From assembly GCF_008122265.1 (NCBI RefSeq), contig NZ_CP043042.1, forward strand, positions 2,170,001 through 2,234,000: DNA of 64,000 bases, written 5' to 3'. Shown here piece by piece: positions 9,225 through 17,630 of the stretch; position 1 is the stretch's first letter; each line of letters begins with the position of its first letter. This DNA comes from Marinobacter fonticola. GTDB taxonomy: Bacteria > Pseudomonadota > Gammaproteobacteria > Pseudomonadales > Oleiphilaceae. The notes under the pieces are model-generated. The model had not been told where the DNA came from and searched no databases. It saw only the letters and a program-made list of their open reading frames with translations. Made by a program: the position numbers and the translations under genes.

Positions 9225-11390
9225 CTAACTTGTAGCTGTATTTGGCATACCGAATATTTCCTTTTCGATGGGCGTTGCCTCGAAGAGAGTGAAGGTGGCC
9301 TTTATTCCAGTAGCTCTGCCACCTTCTCGAATCGTTTCCACATGGGCATGAAGTTCCATCGCGCACGCCCTTAAAAGAGCAATGCGAATACCAGCTAATC
9401 CGTAAAGTGTAGAGTTTTCATTATAGCCCTCTACGGATTCCAGGATGGTCTCAACATAATTGTCGGGTAAAAACTTACCCTCTGTCTTCACGCCTACACT
9501 CACCTGCACCTCTGATTCACGTTTCTCTTTATCTAGGTTGAGCTTTAGATTACTTCCTCGAGATAGGGTCGCAGCAACCGTTACCATATATTCGATGAGA
9601 GCATGAACTTGCGATTCATTACCGTAAACGAGCTCAGACGGATTGCTGTCTTTTTCCAAAATTAACTGTGCGGTTCCACTGCCTTCGTGGTGATGGTCGT
9701 TTCTCTTTTTTGAGATCGTCTCAATGAGACCGTCCAAGCTGAATATCTGAGATTGCGCGGGTGCTGAGACCGAATGATATTCCGACAGCTGTCGCCCATC
9801 CTCACAAAATGCCAAGGCTTTATGGAGTGCTCGCCGAAGCCCGAAACTATTCAGGTAATGAGGAGCTGCCTCATTCGATTCTGGATACTCTTTAGTATGG
9901 TGGACAGCTTGAGCGCAGTCCTTTAATTGATGCTCTACATTTTCAAATAACCAACTGAAAAGCTGAGCGAAGTTACTGCGATCCCGTTTCATGGATTGGA
10001 ACTTTTGTTTACTCTGCCGATAACTCCGATGCAAATCGGTCACATCAATCTGAATAAGAGCGAAGTTTCCCATACGGGTGCGATGTTGAATTGTCCTTAA
10101 AACCCGTCCACCGGCGAGAACTTCATCAAACCACGGCTTTTCATCTCTGTATTGATCCAATCTATTCGTTAACATCGAAATTGCTTCTATACGATCGGGC
10201 TCTCCGCCCTCGAAGTGAAACATTCCACCATCGATGGCATTTCTAAAAATATCTTTCGCCCTCGCGCCAACTTGAATCGTATAACTGGCACCTTCGGCGT
10301 AGATTTGCTCGTAGCGGCTATTGAATGTGACCAGATTATCTTTACTATCAAATACCGCCAGCGCAGCAGGCATTGACTCGATACTATCCTTGAAACGCTC
10401 CTCTAACTTTTCAAGAGCCTTCTTTTCGTCCCTTAATTCATATCGAAGCAGAAGATAGGATTTAAGCCACAGGAAAAAACCTAAGCTTAACAGGCATGTT
10501 GCCGCGAAATACGCTGCCTTTGCCAGCCAGTTAACTTCGGACAGGTTGACCCACCCCTGCGAAGGTATGATGGCAAGCTGCCACGTGCCGCCGGGTAATG
10601 ACACGTCCAGTGTGGCCGGGTTACTGGCAAATATTTCCGGCTGTCCGTAGATTTGTTCGCCTTCGCTGCCAAAACCGTCTTTGCCGCGTAAACCGATTTC
10701 AAACCCCCGCAAATCCGGGATGGAAGACGTTGTACTGGCGATAAGCGAAGACCAGTCGATCAGAATGCTTGCAAAACCCCAGAAATTTCCGGTGTTTGAA
10801 GATGATGTCTCCTGTTGGGTAAAAATGGGATAACGACCAATGAGTGCAACGCCCCCTTGCTTTAAGGTTACAGGTCCGGCGATCCATAGACGCCGCTCAT
10901 CAATCGCTCTTTGCGCGGCTGCTCTTCTTGCCGGATCTGCCAGCAAATCATGGCCAATGGCGGCCTTATTGCGCTCATAAGGCCAAACATGACTAACGAC
11001 AGCATCTTCGGCTAATTGCAAACTAATGATGTGCTCATCCTCACCGCCTAGTGCTGCGGCAAGCTGCTGAAAAACGGCCTGGTCGTTCTCTTGACCTAGC
11101 AGCGGTATAGCGGCAAGGCCTTTTACCCGATAAAGGTCCTTGTTGAGATAGGCCTCAAGTTCCGCTTTAAACAAGCCCAAGTGGCTATGTGCACGGCGTA
11201 ATTCTTCTATTCGCTGGAATTCTGCATCTCGATGAAAGTATAAAGTTCCTGCGCCCAGCAACGTGGTAACCAATAGCAACGAGGAAAAAAATGCAATCCG
11301 TGATGACTGGTTGATTCTTCCACTACTTCTTCGATTGAGTTCGTCATGGCGTGTCAATAGCCGATTGACGCCCTGTCGGATGCGTTTCAT
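9225..11390 (-). CDS. CHASE-domain membrane sensor with degenerate kinase-like C-terminus
   Basis: A 721-residue protein. It has a basic N-terminus, a TM segment around residues 30-50, a periplasmic CHASE domain (residues ~55-290, with LKQGGVALIGRYPIF and ASILIDWSSLI), a second TM segment near 300-325, and a PAS domain around 335-450. The last 270 residues look like a worn-out histidine kinase: no His-Glu/Asp box is found in the DHp position, and the ATPase-like region keeps only shadows of the N box (EYMVTVAATLS) and G2 box. It may sense a ligand and act by protein contact. It has its own sigma-54-type promoter and a LuxO-like box, linking it to the regulator next door. Confidence 0.75.
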   Translation of the reverse strand: MKRIRQGVNRLLTRHDELNRRSSGRINQSSRIAFFSSLLLVTTLLGAGTLYFHRDAEFQRIEELRRAHSHLGLFKAELEAYLNKDLYRVKGLAAIPLLGQENDQAVFQQLAAALGGEDEHIISLQLAEDAVVSHVWPYERNKAAIGHDLLADPARRAAAQRAIDERRLWIAGPVTLKQGGVALIGRYPIFTQQETSSSNTGNFWGFASILIDWSSLIASTTSSIPDLRGFEIGLRGKDGFGSEGEQIYGQPEIFASNPATLDVSLPGGTWQLAIIPSQGWVNLSEVNWLAKAAYFAATCLLSLGFFLWLKSYLLLRYELRDEKKALEKLEERFKDSIESMPAALAVFDSKDNLVTFNSRYEQIYAEGASYTIQVGARAKDIFRNAIDGGMFHFEGGEPDRIEAISMLTNRLDQYRDEKPWFDEVLAGGRVLRTIQHRTRMGNFALIQIDVTDLHRSYRQSKQKFQSMKRDRSNFAQLFSWLFENVEHQLKDCAQAVHHTKEYPESNEAAPHYLNSFGLRRALHKALAFCEDGRQLSEYHSVSAPAQSQIFSLDGLIETISKKRNDHHHEGSGTAQLILEKDSNPSELVYGNESQVHALIEYMVTVAATLSRGSNLKLNLDKEKRESEVQVSVGVKTEGKFLPDNYVETILESVEGYNENSTLYGLAGIRIALLRACAMELHAHVETIREGGRATGIKATFTLFEATPIEKEIFGMPNTATS

Positions 11391-11423
11391 AAGGGTGCCC
11401 TAGCTGTGGTCTAACTTTGATAG

Positions 11424-11439
11424 AGCAATTCCCAGGCCA
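11424..11439 (-). promoter_or_regulatory. sigma-54 promoter candidate for the CHASE sensor
   Basis: The minus strand reads TGGCCTGGGAATTGCT, with GG and GC separated by 10 bases as sigma-54 requires and a perfect TTGCT at -12. The predicted start is near 11412, 22 bases before the ATG at 11390. Confidence 0.75.
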
Positions 11440-11556
11440 AATGAAAAGCAGTGATTTTTATATTTTATTTCAAATGGTTATATTTCGGTGTGAGTCAGGG
11501 CGTTGAGTTCGTCCGGTCATTCTTTAATTTGAACGCGTTTTACTCCGCAAATTGCG

Positions 11557-11569
11557 TTGCAAATCGCAA
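11557..11569. promoter_or_regulatory. LuxO-like box upstream of the CHASE sensor
   Basis: TTGCAAATCGCAA fits TTGCA-N3-TGCAA with one mismatch. It lies 118 bases upstream of the -24 element, a usual distance for a sigma-54 enhancer. Extra half sites (CGCAA, TTGCG) sit just to its left at 11546-11556. Confidence 0.65.
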
Positions 11570-11579
11570 ATACGAAAGT

Positions 11580-13013
11580 TTAGGACCAACCCGACGCTTG
11601 CCAACTTTGGCGTTTTCGATAGAGTGTCGAAGCGCTAACCTCGAGCAATGCTGCAGCTCGTGGAACATTACCTCCACAGATATCGATTGCACGCTCGATA
11701 ATTTTCTTTTCTTCCAGCCATAGCGGGCGTATGGACTCCTGAGTATCTGAGTCCCGCCGCTGCCCCTGCTGTTCATCCTGCGAGGTGCTATCTTCCGGCT
11801 GGATTGAAGACCTCAGGCTCCGGTCTATCCGACCGTTCAGGTAATCGGGGACCAAGTCCGGTGTAACTGTGCTGGAATTGCCCATTACGACCATATTAAG
11901 AATGGTATTTTCAAGCTCTCTGACGTTACCAGGCCAAGGATAATTCATGATCATTCGTTCCACTTCTGGATGGAAACCGTCAACGGTTTTACCGTTTTTT
12001 GTGGCCTGGGTAGCGAGCATCTGGCGGGCAATGAGGCGGATGTCTTCCCCTCGTTCTCTTAACGGCGGCAGACGTAACGGAATGACATGAAGTCGATAAT
12101 ATAAGTCTTCGCGGAAACGTCCCGCTTTCACTTCCGCTAGTGGATCACGGTTGGTGGCGCAGACAAACCGTATATCTACTTTCTTCGTTACGCTAGAACC
12201 TACGCGTTGAAATGTACCGGTCTGGATAAATCGTAGGAGTTTGCTTTGGAGATCAAGGTCCATTTCGCATAGCTCGTCGAGGAACAAAGTACCTCCATCG
12301 GCCATGGAGGCTGCACCCTCACGTTCCGACGACGCGCCCGTAAAAGCACCTTTGACATGGCCGAAAATCTCGCTTTCCATTAGATCTTTAGGAATAGCTG
12401 CGCAGTTAATCGTAACGAACGGCCCGCTGTTGCGGTTGCTACGCCGATGAATGGCTTCAGCACAGAGCTCTTTACCGGTGCCGCTTTCGCCAGTAATGAA
12501 GATACTGGCTTGGCTTGGACCAGCCGTTTCGATAATCCGGTAGACACTTTGCATTACTGGCGAGGCACCGATCAGCCCTTCAAACCGATCCCGTTCCAGC
12601 TGCTTCTGGTATTCATCAACCATGTCGGCCAAGTGGTGCTGGCGAAGAACGTTTTGCACAGTGACCAGTAGACGATTGGATTCAATGGGCTTCGAAAGAA
12701 AATCAGATGCCCCTAGCCGCATCGCCTCTATGGCGGTTTCTGCGGAGTCACTGGCGGTGGCGACAATCGTTGACAGCGAATTTTTGTCTTTAACAATGGC
12801 TTTCAGAATATCAAAACCATGAATGTCAGGTAGCGTCAGGTCCAGAACAAGCAAATCATACTGCTGACTACGGAGCGCGCTGAGCCCTTCTTTACCCAGG
12901 CCGACCAGGGTAACGTCGTAGCCCGCATTGATCAGATATTCCCGATAGAGCAAACCCAGAAGTTCGCTGTCCTCTATAACCAGAATCCTGGCTTTAACGT
13001 CTGTTGCCGTCAT
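11580..13013 (-). CDS. LuxO-like sigma-54-dependent response regulator
   Basis: An NtrC-type activator (477 aa) that uses ATP hydrolysis to open sigma-54 promoters when phosphorylated. Domains: receiver (residues ~1-125, phospho-Asp near 58 in LLVLDLTLPDIHGFDIL), AAA+ (Walker A GESGTGKE near 175; the sigma-54 contact motif GAFTGA near 222), and a Fis-type helix-turn-helix at the C-terminus (PRAAALLEVSASTLYRK). The C-terminal IRPLWLEEKKIIERAI...STLYRK pattern resembles LuxO of vibrios. The ATG at 13013 (GAGG upstream) is preferred over the one at 13037. It is the last gene of the PhnD-kinase-regulator operon. LuxO-type boxes in this window are its likely targets. Confidence 0.88.
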   Translation of the reverse strand: MTATDVKARILVIEDSELLGLLYREYLINAGYDVTLVGLGKEGLSALRSQQYDLLVLDLTLPDIHGFDILKAIVKDKNSLSTIVATASDSAETAIEAMRLGASDFLSKPIESNRLLVTVQNVLRQHHLADMVDEYQKQLERDRFEGLIGASPVMQSVYRIIETAGPSQASIFITGESGTGKELCAEAIHRRSNRNSGPFVTINCAAIPKDLMESEIFGHVKGAFTGASSEREGAASMADGGTLFLDELCEMDLDLQSKLLRFIQTGTFQRVGSSVTKKVDIRFVCATNRDPLAEVKAGRFREDLYYRLHVIPLRLPPLRERGEDIRLIARQMLATQATKNGKTVDGFHPEVERMIMNYPWPGNVRELENTILNMVVMGNSSTVTPDLVPDYLNGRIDRSLRSSIQPEDSTSQDEQQGQRRDSDTQESIRPLWLEEKKIIERAIDICGGNVPRAAALLEVSASTLYRKRQSWQASGWS

Positions 13014-13037
13014 TGTTGGTAACCTCACCGTACCCAT

Positions 13038-16000
13038 TTAGTCTACGTTGCCAAATTGGGATCCATAGACCTTTAGCGTCTTATGCGTTACCTCTTCCAA
13101 TTCAGGAATTAGATTCGCCACCTTTTCTTTATCCATGCGTTTGCAGCTCTGCTCGATTTCCTTACAGAGACTGGCAAGATAGACTGCCCCGAATGTGGAT
13201 GCGTTGCTTTTTATGGTATGAGCTTCATCCTCGACCCGATGACAGTCTCCACGCGCGAAAGCGTCAAGTAATTCGTTGAGTCGGCGTTCAACCTCCCTGA
13301 TGAACACTTGGACCATGCGGTCAACAACTGACTCTGAAGTTTCAGTTATCAATCGGTCAACAATCGTGGCGTCCATCAACGATAACGTTGTTTTTTCCAT
13401 GCGCCCTGTCTCTCCTGCACTAGCGAGCTGCTGCTCAATCGCTGCGGTCAATTCATCAATCTGGAAAGGCTTACCGATAAAAGCATCCATCCCTACGCGT
13501 TTGCAGCGTACCTCATCCTCTTTAGTGGCGTTGGCGGTTAGAGCAATGATCGGGATAGACGCATAATCAGCGCCGCTTTGTCTGATACGGCGTGTAGCTT
13601 CGAGCCCATCCATGATGGGCATTCTTAGATCCATCAGGACCAGGTCAAAAGCCTGTTGGTCGAGTGCTTCGAGAACTTCATTGCCATTATTGGCAACCCA
13701 AATCCGGTAGCCTCTCTTTTCAAGCATCGTTGTGGCAACCAACTGATTGGCCTGGCTATCTTCTGCAAGAAGAATATGTACATCGCCCCCGCTCGCTTCG
13801 GGATAGCATTCGCCAAAATCTGTTTGTTCGATAATTTGTTGAGGGGGCTGCGGGGTGTCGTCGAGACAAATCAACTCCCTCAGCCGTGAGTAATGAACTG
13901 GTTTAATTAATACGCTATCCGCACGAAGGCGTTGCTCCGTAGGTATGCTTGAGAACGTTTTCTTGTCCACGAGCAGCACAATGCGGTCGTAATCAGAAGC
14001 TGAATTCGTCTTTTTTGATGTATCCATCAACTGAATGTCATCCACAAACAACCAGGTTTTTTCATATTGTTTTTGGATAGCCATGTCGGAGGACATCTCA
14101 ACGTTAAAACCTAAACTGCTGAGTTGCGTTCGTAAAGCTGTCTGAAATACAGCGTTTCTGGAGAGAACCACAGCGTTGAGCTCCGTTTCGAGGGGAAGCC
14201 TATCCTGAACCGAGCAAGCCATGGGAATGTCAAACGTAAAGCGGCTCCCCTGATCGACCACACTATCCAGCCTAAACCGCCCCCCCATTCGTTCGACCAG
14301 TTCCTTGCAAATCGCTAACCCGAGGCCACTTCCGCCATGAAGTGTCGCGTCGGTGCTATCTACCTGGGTGAAAGCATCAAAAATTGTATCCCGCTTGTTC
14401 CTCGGAATGCCGATTCCGGTGTCTTCGACACTAAACTCGATTCGGTAACCGTCTTCAATCGTCTCTGCCAGTTTGGCAGTCAAGGTTACGCCGCCTCGAT
14501 CAGTGAATTTAAGTGCGTTGTCGACGAGGTTAGCCAATACCTGGCGAAGGCGAACCGAATCGCCGAAACATTGCATATCCACATTGGGGTCAGCGACAAG
14601 GCATAAGGCGACCTGGGTTTGATCTACATGCAGCGACTTAATATCGAGGACACTTTCTAGCACATCGATTACGTTAAACCGCTCGGTGTTGAGCTCAAGT
14701 GTTCCTGACTCTATTCGGGCAAAATCAAGGATATTGTTCACGAGCGAGAGGAGCACGTTGGATGATTGTTTAGCCGACTCAGCAAAGACCACTTGCTGCG
14801 GGTTCAGGTCAGTGCTCATCAAGAGGTCGACACACCCCATCGTTGCATTAAGAGGCGACCGGATTTCGTGGGTTACGTGAGACAGGAAGTTGGACTTGGC
14901 AAAATTGGCCTTTTCTGCCGCCTCTTTAGCTTCCAGCAGACTCAGCTCCGTCAGCTGCTGCTCACGTAGATCCCGGAGCAGAAGGGTCGTGTACTCTTTG
15001 TTGGTCCAACGAAAGTGTGATGTCCGGTAGCTCACAGGGATATGGCTCCCATCCGCTCCGGTCAGAGTAAGCAGCTTGATACCCGACGCCTGTCCACGTT
15101 CGTTAGCGCCATTTTGGCTCTGTGCAGGTAATTCAAATGCCTGTTCCGAGAAGGCGGTCTTAAGCGTTGTATCCACATGCTGGTCAACAAGCGCTCCGCG
15201 GGTACGGCCCAGCATGACCTCAGCGCTGGGATTGGCGTCGACGATGATGCCGTGTTCATCCAACACAAGAATGCTGTCGAGACTAGCCACTGTAATAGCT
15301 TTGTGAAGAAGCTCCCGTCGCTGGATCTCGGAATGGGTCGACAGTTCTGTTGTCAGATCTTTGAAAGCCAGGACTAGATACCGACCAGAAGGTCTGGCAA
15401 TGCTTGCAGCAGATAGGTCGACCCACACAGATGAACCGGCGGCTCCAAGCTGGAGTTTTCCGAGGTTCTGACGGGTTCCCAGCTTATGGTCGATGACTTG
15501 CTGCAGAACCCGTAGAGCGTCATGCCATTGGCTATCTAAAGTGAATATCGAGGCTAGTGGCCTGCCGAGCATCTCACCTGCGGAAAACTTGAGGGTGCGC
15601 GCTGCAGCTTCATTTATATCCTGAACAGACATTTGTTCGTCAACAAGAATAATGCCGTCAGTCACTGTATTTAGAAGCAACTCCAGGCTGGCTTCACGCT
15701 CTTTCAGAGCGTTGACTGCCTCGGAAGTTGCCTCGAAAGCGGAGTCTCGGTCTTTTTCGCGAAGCTCAACCATTGCCGCCATTCTATTGAATGCGTGGGC
15801 GACATCATGAAACTCACTGGCTTTGGGAAAATAAAGCTGTTTGCGCGACAGGCCGCTAGCCATGGTGTCCAACTGTTCGCGAAACTTTTTCAGATCTCGA
15901 ATAAGGTATCGGCCCAGAAACCAAGAAAGTATGCCTACGAGAAGCACTTCGATGGCAGCTATGAAGATCAGTTTACTGCGGGCGTCACTGACCATGGCCG

Positions 16001-16427
16001 TGGCTTTGGCTGTTGAAATACCGGTCTCCAGCCGTCCAACGGCAAAACTGTCGACATAAATGAGCTTATGCACATCGAAAATGCCGTCATCGACATCCGT
16101 GAAGGATGAATCTGGACTTCTGACATCATCATTGTTTCGAACAATGCCGTATTCAATCAGTACCCGAGTCTCGTCTGAGATGCGCAAGTAAAGACTGTCG
16201 TTTTTTTCCATGTAATGCCGAGCAATGGCCTCCAGGCTAGCAATATCAGATGATAGCACCGCGTCACGTACCAACAAGGCGAGCTCCGCTGCATGCGACT
16301 CCACACTCTGAACGAAGGCTTGACGGCTCGTGTTTTCGAGAAAGTTGACGCTGGTAGCAACCAGACCAATCAGAACAAGTGATTCGACGAGGGCGATTGC
16401 TATAATGATTTTTAAGCGGTAAGGCAT
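13038..16427 (-). CDS. LuxQ/BarA-like hybrid histidine kinase
   Basis: A 1129-residue inner-membrane sensor. TM1 at ~6-28, a ~120-residue periplasmic loop, TM2 at ~152-172, HAMP to ~225, two PAS domains (~250-360 and ~372-490), HisKA with His520 in THEIRSPLNATMG, HATPase (N box NLVDNALKFT; G boxes VEDTGIGIP and GGSGLGLAI), a degenerate receiver (~750-850), an intact receiver (phospho-Asp near 933 in LMDLRMPIMDG) and an Hpt domain (His1070 in EAHTIKSNASTFG). A full phosphorelay is thus contained in one chain, which replaces a separate LuxU. The gene sits 9 bases after the PhnD-like gene and 24 bases before the regulator start, so the three form an operon. Confidence 0.9.
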   Translation of the reverse strand: MPYRLKIIIAIALVESLVLIGLVATSVNFLENTSRQAFVQSVESHAAELALLVRDAVLSSDIASLEAIARHYMEKNDSLYLRISDETRVLIEYGIVRNNDDVRSPDSSFTDVDDGIFDVHKLIYVDSFAVGRLETGISTAKATAMVSDARSKLIFIAAIEVLLVGILSWFLGRYLIRDLKKFREQLDTMASGLSRKQLYFPKASEFHDVAHAFNRMAAMVELREKDRDSAFEATSEAVNALKEREASLELLLNTVTDGIILVDEQMSVQDINEAAARTLKFSAGEMLGRPLASIFTLDSQWHDALRVLQQVIDHKLGTRQNLGKLQLGAAGSSVWVDLSAASIARPSGRYLVLAFKDLTTELSTHSEIQRRELLHKAITVASLDSILVLDEHGIIVDANPSAEVMLGRTRGALVDQHVDTTLKTAFSEQAFELPAQSQNGANERGQASGIKLLTLTGADGSHIPVSYRTSHFRWTNKEYTTLLLRDLREQQLTELSLLEAKEAAEKANFAKSNFLSHVTHEIRSPLNATMGCVDLLMSTDLNPQQVVFAESAKQSSNVLLSLVNNILDFARIESGTLELNTERFNVIDVLESVLDIKSLHVDQTQVALCLVADPNVDMQCFGDSVRLRQVLANLVDNALKFTDRGGVTLTAKLAETIEDGYRIEFSVEDTGIGIPRNKRDTIFDAFTQVDSTDATLHGGSGLGLAICKELVERMGGRFRLDSVVDQGSRFTFDIPMACSVQDRLPLETELNAVVLSRNAVFQTALRTQLSSLGFNVEMSSDMAIQKQYEKTWLFVDDIQLMDTSKKTNSASDYDRIVLLVDKKTFSSIPTEQRLRADSVLIKPVHYSRLRELICLDDTPQPPQQIIEQTDFGECYPEASGGDVHILLAEDSQANQLVATTMLEKRGYRIWVANNGNEVLEALDQQAFDLVLMDLRMPIMDGLEATRRIRQSGADYASIPIIALTANATKEDEVRCKRVGMDAFIGKPFQIDELTAAIEQQLASAGETGRMEKTTLSLMDATIVDRLITETSESVVDRMVQVFIREVERRLNELLDAFARGDCHRVEDEAHTIKSNASTFGAVYLASLCKEIEQSCKRMDKEKVANLIPELEEVTHKTLKVYGSQFGNVD

Positions 16428-16436
16428 AGCATCTGC

Positions 16437-17294
16437 TCAAAGGTCGAGGTAGTGGTGGAGATTCCCTTCCAGCAAAGACCAATCAAGTGCGCGAAGCACA
16501 TCAAATTCACTATCAGCAACAGTCCGGAATGCCGGAATGTTGAGCGCTTTAAGCAGCGTCCTGCCTTCATCCGTTTCGACTAGATCCACGAGCGCGCTGG
16601 TAATACTCTCCCGATCCTTTTCGGGGAGGCTGTCCAACGCTGCGATCGGGTGGGAGATATACGCATCAGAACGCCACAGCACCTTTAACTGATCACGCAC
16701 TTCCGGCCCCATAGTGTTCCACGTTCTTTCCACTCCGCCGCCCGCAGCATAAAGTCCCCGATGGACGCCCAAGTACACAGAATCGTGGCTTTTTACATAT
16801 TGAGGGATAATATGCACCCCCCTCTCGCTCAGCTCACGCCGCACCAGCATCGAGGCAGCAAAGGCGGCCGGTGATGGAAAAGCGACTTTATGTCCGTTAA
16901 GCGCCAGCAACGAATCGACATCACTATCACGTCTAGCCACCAGGATACCTTTAAGCCCACCCGTTTTTCGGACAACTAAAGCGGTGTAATCTGCGTCAGT
17001 GCTAAAGATGGCGTAGTGGTACGGATTCATGTAGGCAAAGTCGTACTCGCGATTCGAAAGTGCCTTCTCAAATGCTGGTATTGAGGGAGCCGTCTTGAAG
17101 ACAAGTCTGATACCGGTTGTTTGCTTAACCTCCTCTAAGAGCGGCCTCCAAAGTGAAAACAGCTTTGCTGCCGGCTGCTGCGGAACGACACCAAAGGTAT
17201 ATTCTGCTGATAAAGCAAATCCGCACTTTGCTAAGAGAAGAAGGAACAAGCCATAGGCTAAAATTGATCTATTGAACTTTATCGGTACGCCCAT
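16437..17294 (-). CDS. PhnD-like periplasmic binding protein, first gene of the sensor operon
   Basis: A 285-residue substrate-binding protein of the phosphate/phosphite/phosphonate (PhnD/PtxB) family. It has a signal peptide (ILAYGLFLLLLAKCGFALSA), then YTFGVVPQQPAAKLFSLWRPLL, the conserved AFEKALSNREYDFAYMNPYHY and LALNGHKVAFPSPAAFAAS. No ABC permease or ATPase accompanies it. Instead it is followed by a hybrid kinase, so a receptor role analogous to LuxP is likely; the ligand is unknown. The ATG at 17294 is chosen because GGAAAAAGTC precedes it and a sigma-54 promoter fits 33-48 bases upstream. Confidence 0.88.
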   Translation of the reverse strand: MGVPIKFNRSILAYGLFLLLLAKCGFALSAEYTFGVVPQQPAAKLFSLWRPLLEEVKQTTGIRLVFKTAPSIPAFEKALSNREYDFAYMNPYHYAIFSTDADYTALVVRKTGGLKGILVARRDSDVDSLLALNGHKVAFPSPAAFAASMLVRRELSERGVHIIPQYVKSHDSVYLGVHRGLYAAGGGVERTWNTMGPEVRDQLKVLWRSDAYISHPIAALDSLPEKDRESITSALVDLVETDEGRTLLKALNIPAFRTVADSEFDVLRALDWSLLEGNLHHYLDL

Positions 17295-17326
17295 GACTTT
17301 TTCCGGTTTCGATTTCCCGTTTGCTA

Positions 17327-17342
17327 AGCAACATGAAGGCCA
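17327..17342 (-). promoter_or_regulatory. sigma-54 promoter candidate for the PhnD/kinase/LuxO-like operon
   Basis: The minus strand reads TGGCCTTCATGTTGCT, with TGG at -24, TTGCT at -12 and correct GG-N10-GC spacing. The predicted transcript starts near 17316, about 22 bases before the ATG at 17294. Confidence 0.75.
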
Positions 17343-17405
17343 ACCCAAAAAAGATTAGATATTCAAACGGTTATAACTAAGTCGCTCATTTTTTGGGAGC
17401 GCCAT

Positions 17406-17461
17406 TTGCAATATGCAATGTCTCTCCAGAATCCGGTTGCAATTTGCGAAGCATTTCGCAA
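17406..17461. promoter_or_regulatory. LuxO-like box cluster between divergent promoters
   Basis: Three elements. TTGCAATATGCAA at 17406-17418 is an exact match to the Vibrio LuxO site. TTGCAATTTGCGA at 17437-17449 has one mismatch. TTGCGAAGCATTTCGCAA at 17444-17461 is a perfect 7-bp-arm palindrome that overlaps it. The cluster lies 64 bases from the left (minus) and 79-122 bases from the right (plus) sigma-54 promoter, so it can serve both. Confidence 0.75.
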
Positions 17462-17539
17462 CGAACAAGAATTAACCCCCTGCCCTATGGCTGGTTAAAT
17501 AGCGCACTCGCTATATGCTTAATGGATTTTTTAAATTTG

Positions 17540-17555
17540 TGGCACGTATATCGCT
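17540..17555 (+). promoter_or_regulatory. sigma-54 promoter candidate for the REC-GGDEF-EAL gene
   Basis: TGGCACGTATATCGCT has a perfect -24 element (TGGCACG) and a -12 element with one change (TCGC for TTGC) at the correct spacing. The predicted start is near 17565, about 65 bases before the ATG at 17631. A small hairpin (GGTTG/CAACC) lies in the leader. Confidence 0.75.
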
Positions 17556-17630
17556 AAGGTAACGGTCATAGTAGTGGTGGTTGCAATACCAACCGGCCCA
17601 AAACCATAAGCGCGCCAACGAGGAAACGGG

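Noticed and set aside
17577..17595. TTGCAATACCAA as another LuxO-type box
   Set aside because: It lacks the second arm and lies downstream of the predicted transcription start; it fits better as a small leader hairpin.
17295..17630. A qrr-like small RNA near the LuxO-type boxes
   Set aside because: No sequence like the conserved Qrr pairing region and no sRNA terminator were found; both sigma-54 promoters lead straight into protein genes.
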